From contig CAZKMR010000012.1 of NCBI GenBank assembly GCA_964553795.1, forward strand, positions 9,089-73,088: 64,000 nt of DNA, in the 5' to 3' direction. A program made the position numbers and the translations under genes. Shown here in pieces: positions 1-7,492 of this stretch (its first letter is position 1; every line of letters starts with the position of its first letter). This DNA comes from JADLHS01 sp964553795 (GTDB lineage: Bacteria; Verrucomicrobiota; Verrucomicrobiia; Limisphaerales; JADLHS01). The notes under the pieces were generated by a model. That model was not told where the DNA came from. It saw only the letters and a program-made list of their open reading frames with translations, and ran no database searches.

Positions 1-103
1 GAATAGTTCAAGCCTCGGATCTCTCAACACCGCCGGACCCCTGAGCGTTTTCCCGTGGTTTCACCGGGAGCAGTAGTCTTTTCCGGGGGGATTTCTGATT
101 GCG

Positions 104-1330
104 TTGTGCGCTGGAATAATTCCCGGGTTCTGGCTTAATCCCGCCGTGCCGCGTCAATCTCGTCAACGCCGCGATGCTTCGCTGCATCGCCCCGGTGCGC
201 TGTTCATGTGGTTATTCGCGCTGCTCACCGCTGCCCTCGCCGGTTTTGTGGGCTGGAATTCGTATCAATCGAAATCCGCTCCGCCAATCAAATCAAAATC
301 CGCACCGCTCCGTGTCGCCGCGGCTGTTCCGTCAGTTGCCAAAACCAATCCATCAGCGCCAAAGTCCGTTGCGCCGGCTCCGCTCACAAATCCGCCGGCC
401 GCAACTGTAACGAATCTCGGGGTAGTGCCACCGCCAGTTGCTTCCGCAACTGCGGCGGAGATAAATGATTTTCCGCGGCCAGCGCAGGGCCCGCTGGAGA
501 TCCAAATTGCTTTGGCGCGCCGCGGCATTTCGCCGGGCTCAATCGACGGCGTTATGGGCGGCCAAACCCGCGCGGCGTTGGCAGCGTGGCAACGACAAGT
601 GGGATTGGCCGTGACCGGCGAATTGGACGCAAACACCCGTGCGCAGTTGCAACTCGACACCCCGCCGTTGACGACTTATGCGGTTACGAGCAACGATTTG
701 AGTCGCTTGCAACCGATTCAGTCCACGTGGTTGGGAAAATCGCGCCAAAGCGCCCTGGACTACGAAACGATCCTTGAGTTGGTCGCGGAACGCGGTTGCG
801 CGTCGCCGACCTTGGTGCGGAAATTGAATCCCGCAGTGAATTGGACAAACGTGAGCGTCGGCGCGGTTTTGACGATTCCGGCGGTGGAAGTTCCCGCGAT
901 GAAAACCAAGGCCGCGTTCGTGGTCATCAGCCTTGCAGCGCGCCAACTCCAGGCTTTCGATGGGGAAACAAATTTATTGGTTCATTTTCCCTGCAGCATC
1001 GCGGCGCGCGTGGAGAAACGTCCGGCGGGCGAACTGCGCGTCGTCGCGGTTGCGCCAAATCCGGATTACACGTTCAATCCCGAAGTTTTTCCCGAGTCTC
1101 CGGAAGCGCAGCAGTTGCGCACCAAACTCATCCTGCCGCCCGGGCCAAATAATCCGGTCGGCACGGCCTGGATCAGTCTCGATAAACCCGGCTATGGCAT
1201 TCACGGCACGCCGAGTCCGGAGCAAGTAGGGCGCACCGAATCGCATGGCTGCTTCCGACTCGCCAATTGGAATGCCGAGTATCTTTTGAAACTGGTCTGG
1301 ATCGGTATGCCGGTTCGGGTTGAGCCCTGA
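104..1330 (+). CDS. L,D-transpeptidase with peptidoglycan-binding domain
   Basis: Predicted periplasmic L,D-transpeptidase (YkuD family) that would make 3-3 peptidoglycan cross-links or anchor proteins to the wall. A basic N-terminus is followed by one hydrophobic anchor (residues ~35-52), an Ala/Pro-rich linker (to ~120), a PG_binding_1 repeat (~130-184, with DGVMGGQTRAALAAWQ), a LysM-like stretch (~190-265) and the YkuD catalytic domain (~270-408). The signature HGTPSP...SHGCFRL is complete, with nucleophile Cys383. The start is taken at TTG 104, about 13 bases after a GGGGGGA tract; ATG 206 is in frame and would begin right at the hydrophobic anchor. It stands alone, convergent with the next gene. 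The family call is secure; the exact substrate and the start are not. Confidence 0.88.
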   Translation: MCAGIIPGFWLNPAVPRQSRQRRDASLHRPGALFMWLFALLTAALAGFVGWNSYQSKSAPPIKSKSAPLRVAAAVPSVAKTNPSAPKSVAPAPLTNPPAATVTNLGVVPPPVASATAAEINDFPRPAQGPLEIQIALARRGISPGSIDGVMGGQTRAALAAWQRQVGLAVTGELDANTRAQLQLDTPPLTTYAVTSNDLSRLQPIQSTWLGKSRQSALDYETILELVAERGCASPTLVRKLNPAVNWTNVSVGAVLTIPAVEVPAMKTKAAFVVISLAARQLQAFDGETNLLVHFPCSIAARVEKRPAGELRVVAVAPNPDYTFNPEVFPESPEAQQLRTKLILPPGPNNPVGTAWISLDKPGYGIHGTPSPEQVGRTESHGCFRLANWNAEYLLKLVWIGMPVRVEP

Positions 1331-1363
1331 GTCGCGAAGCGAGCCATTCGGACCAGGCAAATT

Positions 1364-3160
1364 TCAATCTGGCTGAATCCAATTCGAGTAAGCCCGTTCG
1401 CCAAAATACTCGTAGCCGCGATTTTCATGCGGCGTTCCCATCAGCATCGTGTGAATGAAACCGTTTCGGTCCACCTGAACGGTGTGCAAGATTTTCTTTT
1501 CAGGATTTTCTTTGAGCAGGAATTGAATCCGTCCGTTGGCCGCAAGGTGCGTTTGCAGGCCGGCGCTGTCGGTGGTGCTGGAAAAACTGAACTCTCGTTT
1601 TAGATCGTTCAGCATCGCGTGACTGCGTCCCCACGTGCCGCCGCGTTCGCTGACAAACGTTTTTCCGTCGAGCAAGGCGATGGAGTCGTGATAAGCGAGC
1701 ACGCAGAGTTTATTTTCGTCAGAGGCTTTCAACCAACGAACCAGCTTGGCGAGATGGTTCGTCGTTTCGTACGCGTAATTGCTGTCGAGAAAAGCGATGC
1801 GTTTCACGTCGGGCGGAATCTGAGGAAGCGCGTCGAGGTAGCCGAAAGTTAATCTTCCGCCGCCGCTGTGGCCGGTTAGAACAATCTCCTGTTGGTAGTC
1901 GCGAAAGATATCGCGCACGGTGTCGAGCATCGCGGGAATCCCGGCGTGACCGTGTTCGCGTACCCATGCGGGCCAACTCTTGAGCGAGTTTTCGAGATAG
2001 GCGACGACGATGGTTTCGTTGGTAAGCGAGTTGCGGAGAAACCGCGTTTGCGCGCCGATGTGTTGGATGTTGAAGTGCCAATCGTCGCCGGGCTGCATTT
2101 GTTTGCCGATCGTCCACTCGATGGTGTTCCCGTTCGGGAGCGCGAAGAAAATGAGCTTAACGATTTTGTTGGTTGAAAAGGAATCTGCCGCTGGCGTGTT
2201 CACCAACACGCGAACGCCGTTTGGCAAATTCATTTGGCGCGTCAGTTCGCCAAAGTGTTTGCTGGCCTCGAAATCTTGCGGCCAGCGGAGAGTTTCCCGC
2301 GGTGCTGGCGAGGGAGATAAAAGGTTGGTGGGATAACGCGGTGCGGTGATAACGCCTTCATCGCTGAGCAGCGCACAGAGATTCGGGTCGGCGAGAATCG
2401 CGGCGACATTCGTCGGTTGACCGTTGAGCAGCATCTGCTGCGATACGAGGCGAATGCCGTGGCTGTAATCCACCCATGCGGCGGTGTGGCCGAGGTAAAG
2501 CGGTTGAATCGCAACCCCGTTGGTGCGATGCCAGCCGTAGATTGCGACTTTGTTCAGCGTCGTGGCAAGTCGAGCACTGAGGACTACATCCTTTTTGTGG
2601 CCGGCGGTGAGTGCCGTTGGCGATTTGGCAGTGGCGAGAAGTTGTGTTTGGACGATGCGGTTGTGTTGGAGAAACACGGGTACGGTCGTCATCCGCGCAT
2701 CGGGTGGGAGCGGGTGCGGTGGCAATTTGATTTCCGCGGCGGCGTAAATTGCATCCACCATCTTGCGCGTCGGCAAAAGGCAATCAGTCGCATCGGCGAT
2801 GCGTTGCGCGGTTTCAGGCGCCATCGGCATGAGCACATAATCGTCGTCGTTGCCGAGCGCTAGATAATTGGGCGTCACGTAAAAAGTCGCGACGTTGGTT
2901 TGCTCCGCACTCTCATTGGTGAGCGTGACGGGACAAAGCTTCCGCAGAAACTCCGGTGCATTCCCAGCCAGGAACTGCGAGCGGATGAAGTCGTCGCGTT
3001 CGATCAGATTGTTGGTGAGGAAGGAGGCGCTGTTGGTCGTGAGTTGTGAGACGGACAAAGCAGCGGCGGAGCGGGGCGGGAGAGAAAGAGTTGGGGCGGC
3101 AAAGGAGGAATGACACCAGCAGGTCAGCAAGACAAGCCCCAGTAAAAAGCGGCGGTGAAC
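1364..3160 (-). CDS. Secreted alpha/beta hydrolase with uncharacterised N-terminal domain (5' end broken by gap)
   Basis: About 600 residues are visible on the minus strand. A signal-peptide-like segment (RRFLLGLVLLTCWC) lies beside the gap. It is followed by a ~330-residue domain I do not recognise and a C-terminal alpha/beta-hydrolase-like part with the nucleophile elbow TGHSGGG and a late His-containing tail. A lipase, esterase or peptidase activity is possible; no substrate is indicated. The 100-N gap at 3161 is flanked by identical 55-bp ends. Removing one copy plus the Ns gives one frame running on to ATG 3447 (about 642 residues). That longer N-terminus passes through an inverted-repeat element, so the true start is uncertain; no ATG or GTG lies between the element and the signal peptide. 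Confidence 0.7.
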   Translation of the reverse strand, partial: VHRRFLLGLVLLTCWCHSSFAAPTLSLPPRSAAALSVSQLTTNSASFLTNNLIERDDFIRSQFLAGNAPEFLRKLCPVTLTNESAEQTNVATFYVTPNYLALGNDDDYVLMPMAPETAQRIADATDCLLPTRKMVDAIYAAAEIKLPPHPLPPDARMTTVPVFLQHNRIVQTQLLATAKSPTALTAGHKKDVVLSARLATTLNKVAIYGWHRTNGVAIQPLYLGHTAAWVDYSHGIRLVSQQMLLNGQPTNVAAILADPNLCALLSDEGVITAPRYPTNLLSPSPAPRETLRWPQDFEASKHFGELTRQMNLPNGVRVLVNTPAADSFSTNKIVKLIFFALPNGNTIEWTIGKQMQPGDDWHFNIQHIGAQTRFLRNSLTNETIVVAYLENSLKSWPAWVREHGHAGIPAMLDTVRDIFRDYQQEIVLTGHSGGGRLTFGYLDALPQIPPDVKRIAFLDSNYAYETTNHLAKLVRWLKASDENKLCVLAYHDSIALLDGKTFVSERGGTWGRSHAMLNDLKREFSFSSTTDSAGLQTHLAANGRIQFLLKENPEKKILHTVQVDRNGFIHTMLMGTPHENRGYEYFGERAYSNWIQPD

Positions 3161-3260
3161 NNNNNNNNNNNNNNNNNNNNNNNNNNNNNNNNNNNNNNNN
3201 NNNNNNNNNNNNNNNNNNNNNNNNNNNNNNNNNNNNNNNNNNNNNNNNNNNNNNNNNNNN
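3161..3260. other. Scaffold gap (100 N) with duplicated 55-bp flanks
   Basis: One hundred Ns. Bases 3106-3160 and 3261-3315 are identical over 55 positions, so the two contig ends overlap and the gap is very probably artificial. Collapsing it removes 155 bases and restores the reading frame of the hydrolase gene across the junction. Confidence 0.95.
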
Positions 3261-3315
3261 AGGAATGACACCAGCAGGTCAGCAAGACAAGCCCCAGTAA
3301 AAAGCGGCGGTGAAC

Positions 3316-3398
3316 CCGCCGCAGTCCAGACGCTTCGCGAGGTTTATTGATTTTGGAAAGTCGCGTCCGCGTTTGGACTGCGGTGGCTTTAGCACCGC
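3316..3398. repeat. Inverted-repeat element with GCGGTG hairpin
   Basis: Arms CCGCCGCAGTCCAGACGC (3316-3333) and GCGTTTGGACTGCGGTGG (3369-3386) are inverted repeats matching at 15 of 18 positions. A second hairpin (GCGGTG-GCTTTAG-CACCGC) overlaps the right arm up to 3398. It lies at the extreme 5' end of the preceding minus-strand hydrolase gene, whose frame stays open through it. The layout suggests a mobile, non-autonomous palindromic element; no transposase is visible. Confidence 0.6.
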
Positions 3399-3457
3399 TT
3401 TGGGGCGGGACGGTGGAATCACGCCTTGAATGTCGGAAAATCTTCACATCTCAAGTT

Positions 3458-3885
3458 GTGCCGACGTGGCGGGATTGGCGTTTGAGACTGGTGGCGGTTG
3501 TCGCGCTGCGACAACCCCGTCGCGTGCAGCGACGGAAGGTGTGTGAAAGCGATGGTGCAGGGAAAGCTGTTGCGCCGCTGCACGCGGCGCTAATCGTCGC
3601 AGCGCGACGATTGCTACCTCTCATGGATGCGAGCGGACGCATGGCTTGATCAGGTCGTGCCGACGTGGCGGGATTGGCGTTTGAGACTGGTAGGGGTTGT
3701 CGCGCTGCGACAACCCCGTCGCGTGCAGCGACGGAATGCTTGTGCAAGTAACGCTGCTGAGGAGGGTGTTGCGCCGCTGTACGCGGCGCTAATCGTCGCA
3801 GCGCGACGATTGCTACCTCTCATGGCTGCGAGCGAACGCATGACTTGGTCAGGTCGTGCCGACGTGTCGTGATTGGCGTTTGAGT
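3458..3885. repeat. 199-bp tandem repeat built of nested hairpins (2.1 copies)
   Basis: Units begin at 3458, 3657 and 3856 (partial), each with GTGCCGACGTG and GATTGGCGTTTGAG, spaced exactly 199 bases. Every full unit holds four hairpins: GTTGTCGC-GCT-GCGACAAC, CGTCGC-GTGCA-GCGACG, GCCGC-TGCAC-GCGGC (TGTAC in unit 2) and ATCGTCGC-AGC-GCGACGAT. Units differ mainly between hairpins. The partial third unit supplies the last codons and stop of the radical SAM gene (tail LKRQSRHVGTT). The same hairpin plan recurs at 19610-19864. No open frame here looks like a real gene; apart from this array and the inverted-repeat element, I see nothing in 3261-3848. Confidence 0.85.
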
Positions 3886-5438
3886 CCGGTGGCCTGCGGC
3901 GTGGTCGAGCGCTTCGGCGCGTCGGGAATGTGCGCGGCGAGGAAACCGGGTTTGTCCTTGCGCCCGGCGCGTTGGTAATCGCGCCACAAAGTTTCGGCGG
4001 CCACGCGCGCATCGAGTTTCACTTCGCTGATTAGATATTCGAGCAGCAATTCCATCAGGCGATTCAACGCAATGCTGTCGGTGCGTTGCGTGCGTGCGTA
4101 GAGCCAATCGCTCCAGCGCAGAAACGCGGCGAACGGCGAGGCTGCGTTGCTCCAAATGAGCGGCGTGGTTTCGACGAAGTTGCCGCTGTTGCCGACCATG
4201 TCCCAATACTTTGCAAAGCGACGCAAGCGTTGCATCGTCGCGAAATCAATCAGCTTGGTTTGAAGAATTTCGTAGGGCGGCAGCGGGTGATAAACCATTT
4301 GCCATTCGGTGTCGTGTCGCACGATGGGCGTGCCGCGGAGTCGCTTGAGAATGCCGACTTGAATTTCCTGCGGACGCAATGCGATGAGTTGGTCGAAGCC
4401 CGCGCCAAAGCTCGCGAGGTCTTCGCCGGGTAAGCCGACGATGAGATCAGCGTGAACGTGAACGCCGGTGTTGGCGCGCAACCACGTAAGGTTGTCATTG
4501 AGCTTGGGGTAATCCTGGCGGCGACTGATGAGTTTGCCGACGGCGGGATTGAAGGTTTGAATGCCGACTTCGAATTGCACCGTTCCGGGCGGGAATTTGG
4601 CGATGGTTTCGCGCAAGGCTTCCGGGAGACGATCGGGAATCATTTCGAAATGATAGAAATTTCCTGGCTGATGGCGCGCGAGAAAGAATTCCAGAATCGC
4701 GCGGCTGGTGTTGAGATTCAGATTGAACGTGCGATCCACAAATTTGAATTGGCGCACGCCGCGGTCGAGCAACGTTTGCATCGCGGCCAGGAACAACTCC
4801 AGATTTACCGCGCGCACGGGGACATCGAGCGAGGATAAACAAAATTCGCAGGTGAACGGACAACCGCGTGAGGCTTCAACGTAGATGACGCGATGCGCGA
4901 TGTCTTTGGCGTCGTAGAATTCGTAGGGCAGGGCGAGGCGCGAGAAATCGGGCAGTTCGGCGGGGATGATTTTGGGGAGGGACAGCGCGCCAGCCTCTAG
5001 TATGGCAGTTCGGGGGATGGCAATGCCGTCGAGCCGATCTGGAGATCGGCGCTCCAACAGAGCGGCACACACCTCCGCGAATTTCAAATCGGCTTCGCCG
5101 GTGATGACGTGATTAGCCAGACGCACGATTTCCTGCTTATCAGTTTCAAAACTGACTTCCGGGCCGCCGAGAATGACGATGACTTCCGGGCGAATGCGTC
5201 TGATGGCGGCGAGGACTTCGGTGGTTTCGGCGACGTTCCAGATGTAAACACCGAGACCGATGAGTGTCGGATTCTGCGCGAGGAGAATTTCCGCGATGTC
5301 GAGCGGACGTTGATTGATGTCGAACTCCAACAAGCTCGCGCGTGACTTCAGTTCGCCGAGATTGGCGAGCAAGTAGCGCAAGCCGAACGACGCGTGAATA
5401 TATTTCGCGTTGAGCGTGCTGAGAACGATGTCCGACAT
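3849..5438 (-). CDS. B12-binding-domain radical SAM protein (DUF4080 type)
   Basis: The N-terminal ~130 residues form a cobalamin-binding-like Rossmann domain (LIGLGVYIWNVAETTEVLAA, then VILGGPEVS). The radical SAM domain follows, with the iron-sulfur motif RGCPFTCEFC (Cys190, Cys194, Cys197). The C-terminal ~150 residues match the DUF4080 pattern (FATMQRLRRFAKYWDMVGNSGNF). Such proteins are cytosolic and their substrates are unknown; the B12-domain class includes methylases and ring-forming enzymes. The last ~12 residues (GLKRQSRHVGTT) and the stop come from the third copy of a 199-bp repeat, so the original C-terminus has probably been replaced. It may be co-transcribed with the upstream exonuclease-fold gene, 75 bases away. 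Confidence 0.88.
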   Translation of the reverse strand: MSDIVLSTLNAKYIHASFGLRYLLANLGELKSRASLLEFDINQRPLDIAEILLAQNPTLIGLGVYIWNVAETTEVLAAIRRIRPEVIVILGGPEVSFETDKQEIVRLANHVITGEADLKFAEVCAALLERRSPDRLDGIAIPRTAILEAGALSLPKIIPAELPDFSRLALPYEFYDAKDIAHRVIYVEASRGCPFTCEFCLSSLDVPVRAVNLELFLAAMQTLLDRGVRQFKFVDRTFNLNLNTSRAILEFFLARHQPGNFYHFEMIPDRLPEALRETIAKFPPGTVQFEVGIQTFNPAVGKLISRRQDYPKLNDNLTWLRANTGVHVHADLIVGLPGEDLASFGAGFDQLIALRPQEIQVGILKRLRGTPIVRHDTEWQMVYHPLPPYEILQTKLIDFATMQRLRRFAKYWDMVGNSGNFVETTPLIWSNAASPFAAFLRWSDWLYARTQRTDSIALNRLMELLLEYLISEVKLDARVAAETLWRDYQRAGRKDKPGFLAAHIPDAPKRSTTPQATGLKRQSRHVGTT

Positions 5439-5513
5439 CGGCGCGAACCTACCAGTTTCCGCCGGGCAGGCAAAGTCTGGCCTTTGGTCCGCGAGACGCG
5501 GCGGGGCCGAAGT

Positions 5514-6440
5514 TTATTTGTTGGTCGCCTCGAATGTCGCGAGCAACGGGCGATGGTCCGAGCCAATGCCCCAGTTGGCGATGGTGGGAATGTAAGTTTC
5601 GGTTTTGTCCCATTCTTTGGCCATGCCCGGACTCAGCATCAAGTAATCAATGCGCGAATAGGAATCTTCGACGCCGTAGTAATGCGTCCAGGCGTCGTTG
5701 CGCGGGAAATAATTCGGATTGGCGGGATTGGGTTGGTTGTCGCCGTTGCGCGTAGCGGGGCGGGTATCCACGAGTTTGGTGCGCCCGCGCCCGACGATTT
5801 CCTTAACGCCCTTGGTATTGTAGGTGTCGTTGAAATCGCCGAGCACGACGAGATTCGCCTCCGGGTTTTGCGCGAGATGTTTGTCCACGATGCCGCGCAG
5901 AATTTTGGCTTCCTCGTGGCGGAGTTCGGCTTCGTCCGCATCGGGAATGGGGCGGCGGGATTTTAGGTGCGCGCCGATAAGGGTGAATTGGTATTGCTCG
6001 TTGACCTTGATATCGACTTCAACGAAGCCGCGACTGACCTGGAAGCGTTTGCCATTGAGGAGAAAGTTCGCGTTTGTGTGCGGTCGCCGGGCGACGATGG
6101 GAAACTTACTCAAGACCGCAACGTGAATGTTCGTGTCGAAGCCGCGCACGTGTTCGTAGTAGGGAAGGTCAAGGCCTTCCTTTTTGAGGGAGTCGCGCAG
6201 TTCGAGCAAGGCGCTGACCTGGCCCATTTCTTCGAGGGCGAGGACGTCGGGCTTCATGGCGAGAATGGTTTCGCGGACCTTGGCTTTGGCGGCGTCGGAT
6301 TTGGCGTTGCGCCGGGTTTCGGTGGGTTGATCGAGATAATTTTCGACGTTGTAGGTGGCGACGCGAAAGGTTTCGGCGCGAGCAACGACCAAAAGGAACA
6401 AAGCCGCCAGCGACAGCAGGTGGATTTTTAGAATTCGCAT
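5514..6440 (-). CDS. Secreted endonuclease/exonuclease/phosphatase family protein
   Basis: 308 residues. Start ATG at 6440 gives MRILKIHLLSLAALFLLVVA, a clear signal peptide ending near ARA; longer in-frame starts would overlap folE2. The mature part shows the EEP fold motifs: VATYNVENYL, LEEMGQ (metal-binding Glu), LVVLGDFND and the C-terminal GSDHRPLLA with the catalytic His. A periplasmic or extracellular Mg-dependent phosphodiesterase (DNase- or phospholipase-like) is expected; the substrate cannot be told. It is divergent from folE2, with 138 bases between them. Confidence 0.85.
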   Translation of the reverse strand: MRILKIHLLSLAALFLLVVARAETFRVATYNVENYLDQPTETRRNAKSDAAKAKVRETILAMKPDVLALEEMGQVSALLELRDSLKKEGLDLPYYEHVRGFDTNIHVAVLSKFPIVARRPHTNANFLLNGKRFQVSRGFVEVDIKVNEQYQFTLIGAHLKSRRPIPDADEAELRHEEAKILRGIVDKHLAQNPEANLVVLGDFNDTYNTKGVKEIVGRGRTKLVDTRPATRNGDNQPNPANPNYFPRNDAWTHYYGVEDSYSRIDYLMLSPGMAKEWDKTETYIPTIANWGIGSDHRPLLATFEATNK

Positions 6441-6544
6441 GGCAGGGAGATAGACAGGCGCGGCGCGTAAGTCAAATCGGATGGCGGGAGAAATTGGCGG
6501 GAGAAATCGGCGCAGTTTCGGCCGAACCGGACCGGAATTGCTTT

Positions 6545-6572
6545 TTGCAAAACGGATGTGGCTTGCTAAGAT
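6545..6572 (+). promoter_or_regulatory. Possible sigma70-type promoter for folE2
   Basis: TTGCAA (6545-6550), a 16-base spacer and TAAGAT (6567-6572) match the consensus at 4 of 6 positions each. The -10 box ends only 7 bases before the folE2 ATG, and I see no good ribosome-binding site, so the transcript could be leaderless. Just upstream are two direct copies of GGCGGGAGAAAT (from about 6484). Weak, by-eye evidence. Confidence 0.25.
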
Positions 6573-6578
6573 GGGCTC

Positions 6579-7388
6579 ATGAGTCGAACCAGTGTTATTG
6601 AACCGACGAAACGCGCGAAATTGCAGGACAAGCAAAGCGAACGCGATCATCGGGAGTTGCGCATCGACAAAGTGGGCGTGCGCGGGCTGCGCTTTCCCAT
6701 CCAGGTGCGGGACAAGGCGCATGCGGTGCAAAACACGGTGGCGACGATTGGGTTATTCGTGGATTTACCCAAGGAATTCAAGGGCACGCACATGAGCCGG
6801 TTTGTCGAGGTGTTGAACGCGCACGGCGAAGTGATCCACGTCGAAAACATCCAGGACATTTTGATGGCGTTGCAACAAAAGCTGCATGCGGCGACGTCAC
6901 ATCTGGAAATGGAGTTTCCCTACTTCATGTCGAAAAAAGCCCCGGTGTCCGGCAAGGAAAGCCTGATGGATTACACGGCGCGGTTCGAGGCCTGGGCGTG
7001 CAAACAGGAAATCGACTTCGTGCTCACGGTCAAAGCCAACGTCACTACGTTGTGTCCGTGTTCCAAAGCCATCAGCGCGAATGGCGCGCATAATCAACGC
7101 GGCGAAGTGACGGTGCAGGTGCGGTTTCGCAAGCCCATCTGGATTGAGGATTTGATTGCCATCATCGAAAGCTCGGCCAGTTCCGAGTTGTACGCGTTGT
7201 TGAAGCGGGAAGATGAGAAGCACGTGACGGAACGTGCTTATGACAATCCGGTGTTCGTGGAAGACCTCGTGCGGAATGTAGCCTTGAAGCTTAATGCTCA
7301 TCCCGACGTGACGTGGTACAAAGTGGAAGCCGAGAATTACGAGAGCATTCACAACCACAACGCGTACGCTTCGATTGAAAAAGGCTAA
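6579..7388 (+). CDS. folE2: GTP cyclohydrolase FolE2 (type IB)
   Basis: 269 residues, full length for the FolE2 family. It converts GTP to 7,8-dihydroneopterin triphosphate, the first step of folate synthesis; unlike FolE, it does not depend on zinc. Family signatures present are KVGVRGLRFPIQV near the N-terminus, EFKGTHMSRFVE (~67-78), the active-site segment TTLCPCSKAISANGAHNQRG with Cys159 and Cys161, and HPDVTWYKVEAENYESIHNHNAYA at the C-terminus. Start ATG 6579 fits the family N-terminus. It is monocistronic here. The later pathway gene folB, with a HAD-NUDIX fusion, lies in the same window at 61.6-63.0 kb. Confidence 0.96.
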   Translation: MSRTSVIEPTKRAKLQDKQSERDHRELRIDKVGVRGLRFPIQVRDKAHAVQNTVATIGLFVDLPKEFKGTHMSRFVEVLNAHGEVIHVENIQDILMALQQKLHAATSHLEMEFPYFMSKKAPVSGKESLMDYTARFEAWACKQEIDFVLTVKANVTTLCPCSKAISANGAHNQRGEVTVQVRFRKPIWIEDLIAIIESSASSELYALLKREDEKHVTERAYDNPVFVEDLVRNVALKLNAHPDVTWYKVEAENYESIHNHNAYASIEKG

Positions 7389-7492
7389 GTACTGGCCGCC
7401 TCACCAACCGCAGTTCGCGTTCTGTGTTTTGTGCCGTGCGAGGCACTTTTCTTATTCTTGTTTTTCCGCGCGCCGCTAGGCAGGGTAATCCT

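Noticed and set aside
3627..3872. Short open frames inside the hairpin repeats
   Set aside because: They arise from repeat units in several frames, with no ribosome site or family.
3458..3885. CRISPR array
   Set aside because: Only 2.1 copies of a 199-bp unit, no short direct repeats with unique spacers and no cas gene.
6441..6731. Longer N-terminus for the exonuclease-fold protein
   Set aside because: It would overlap folE2 and place the clear signal peptide inside the protein.
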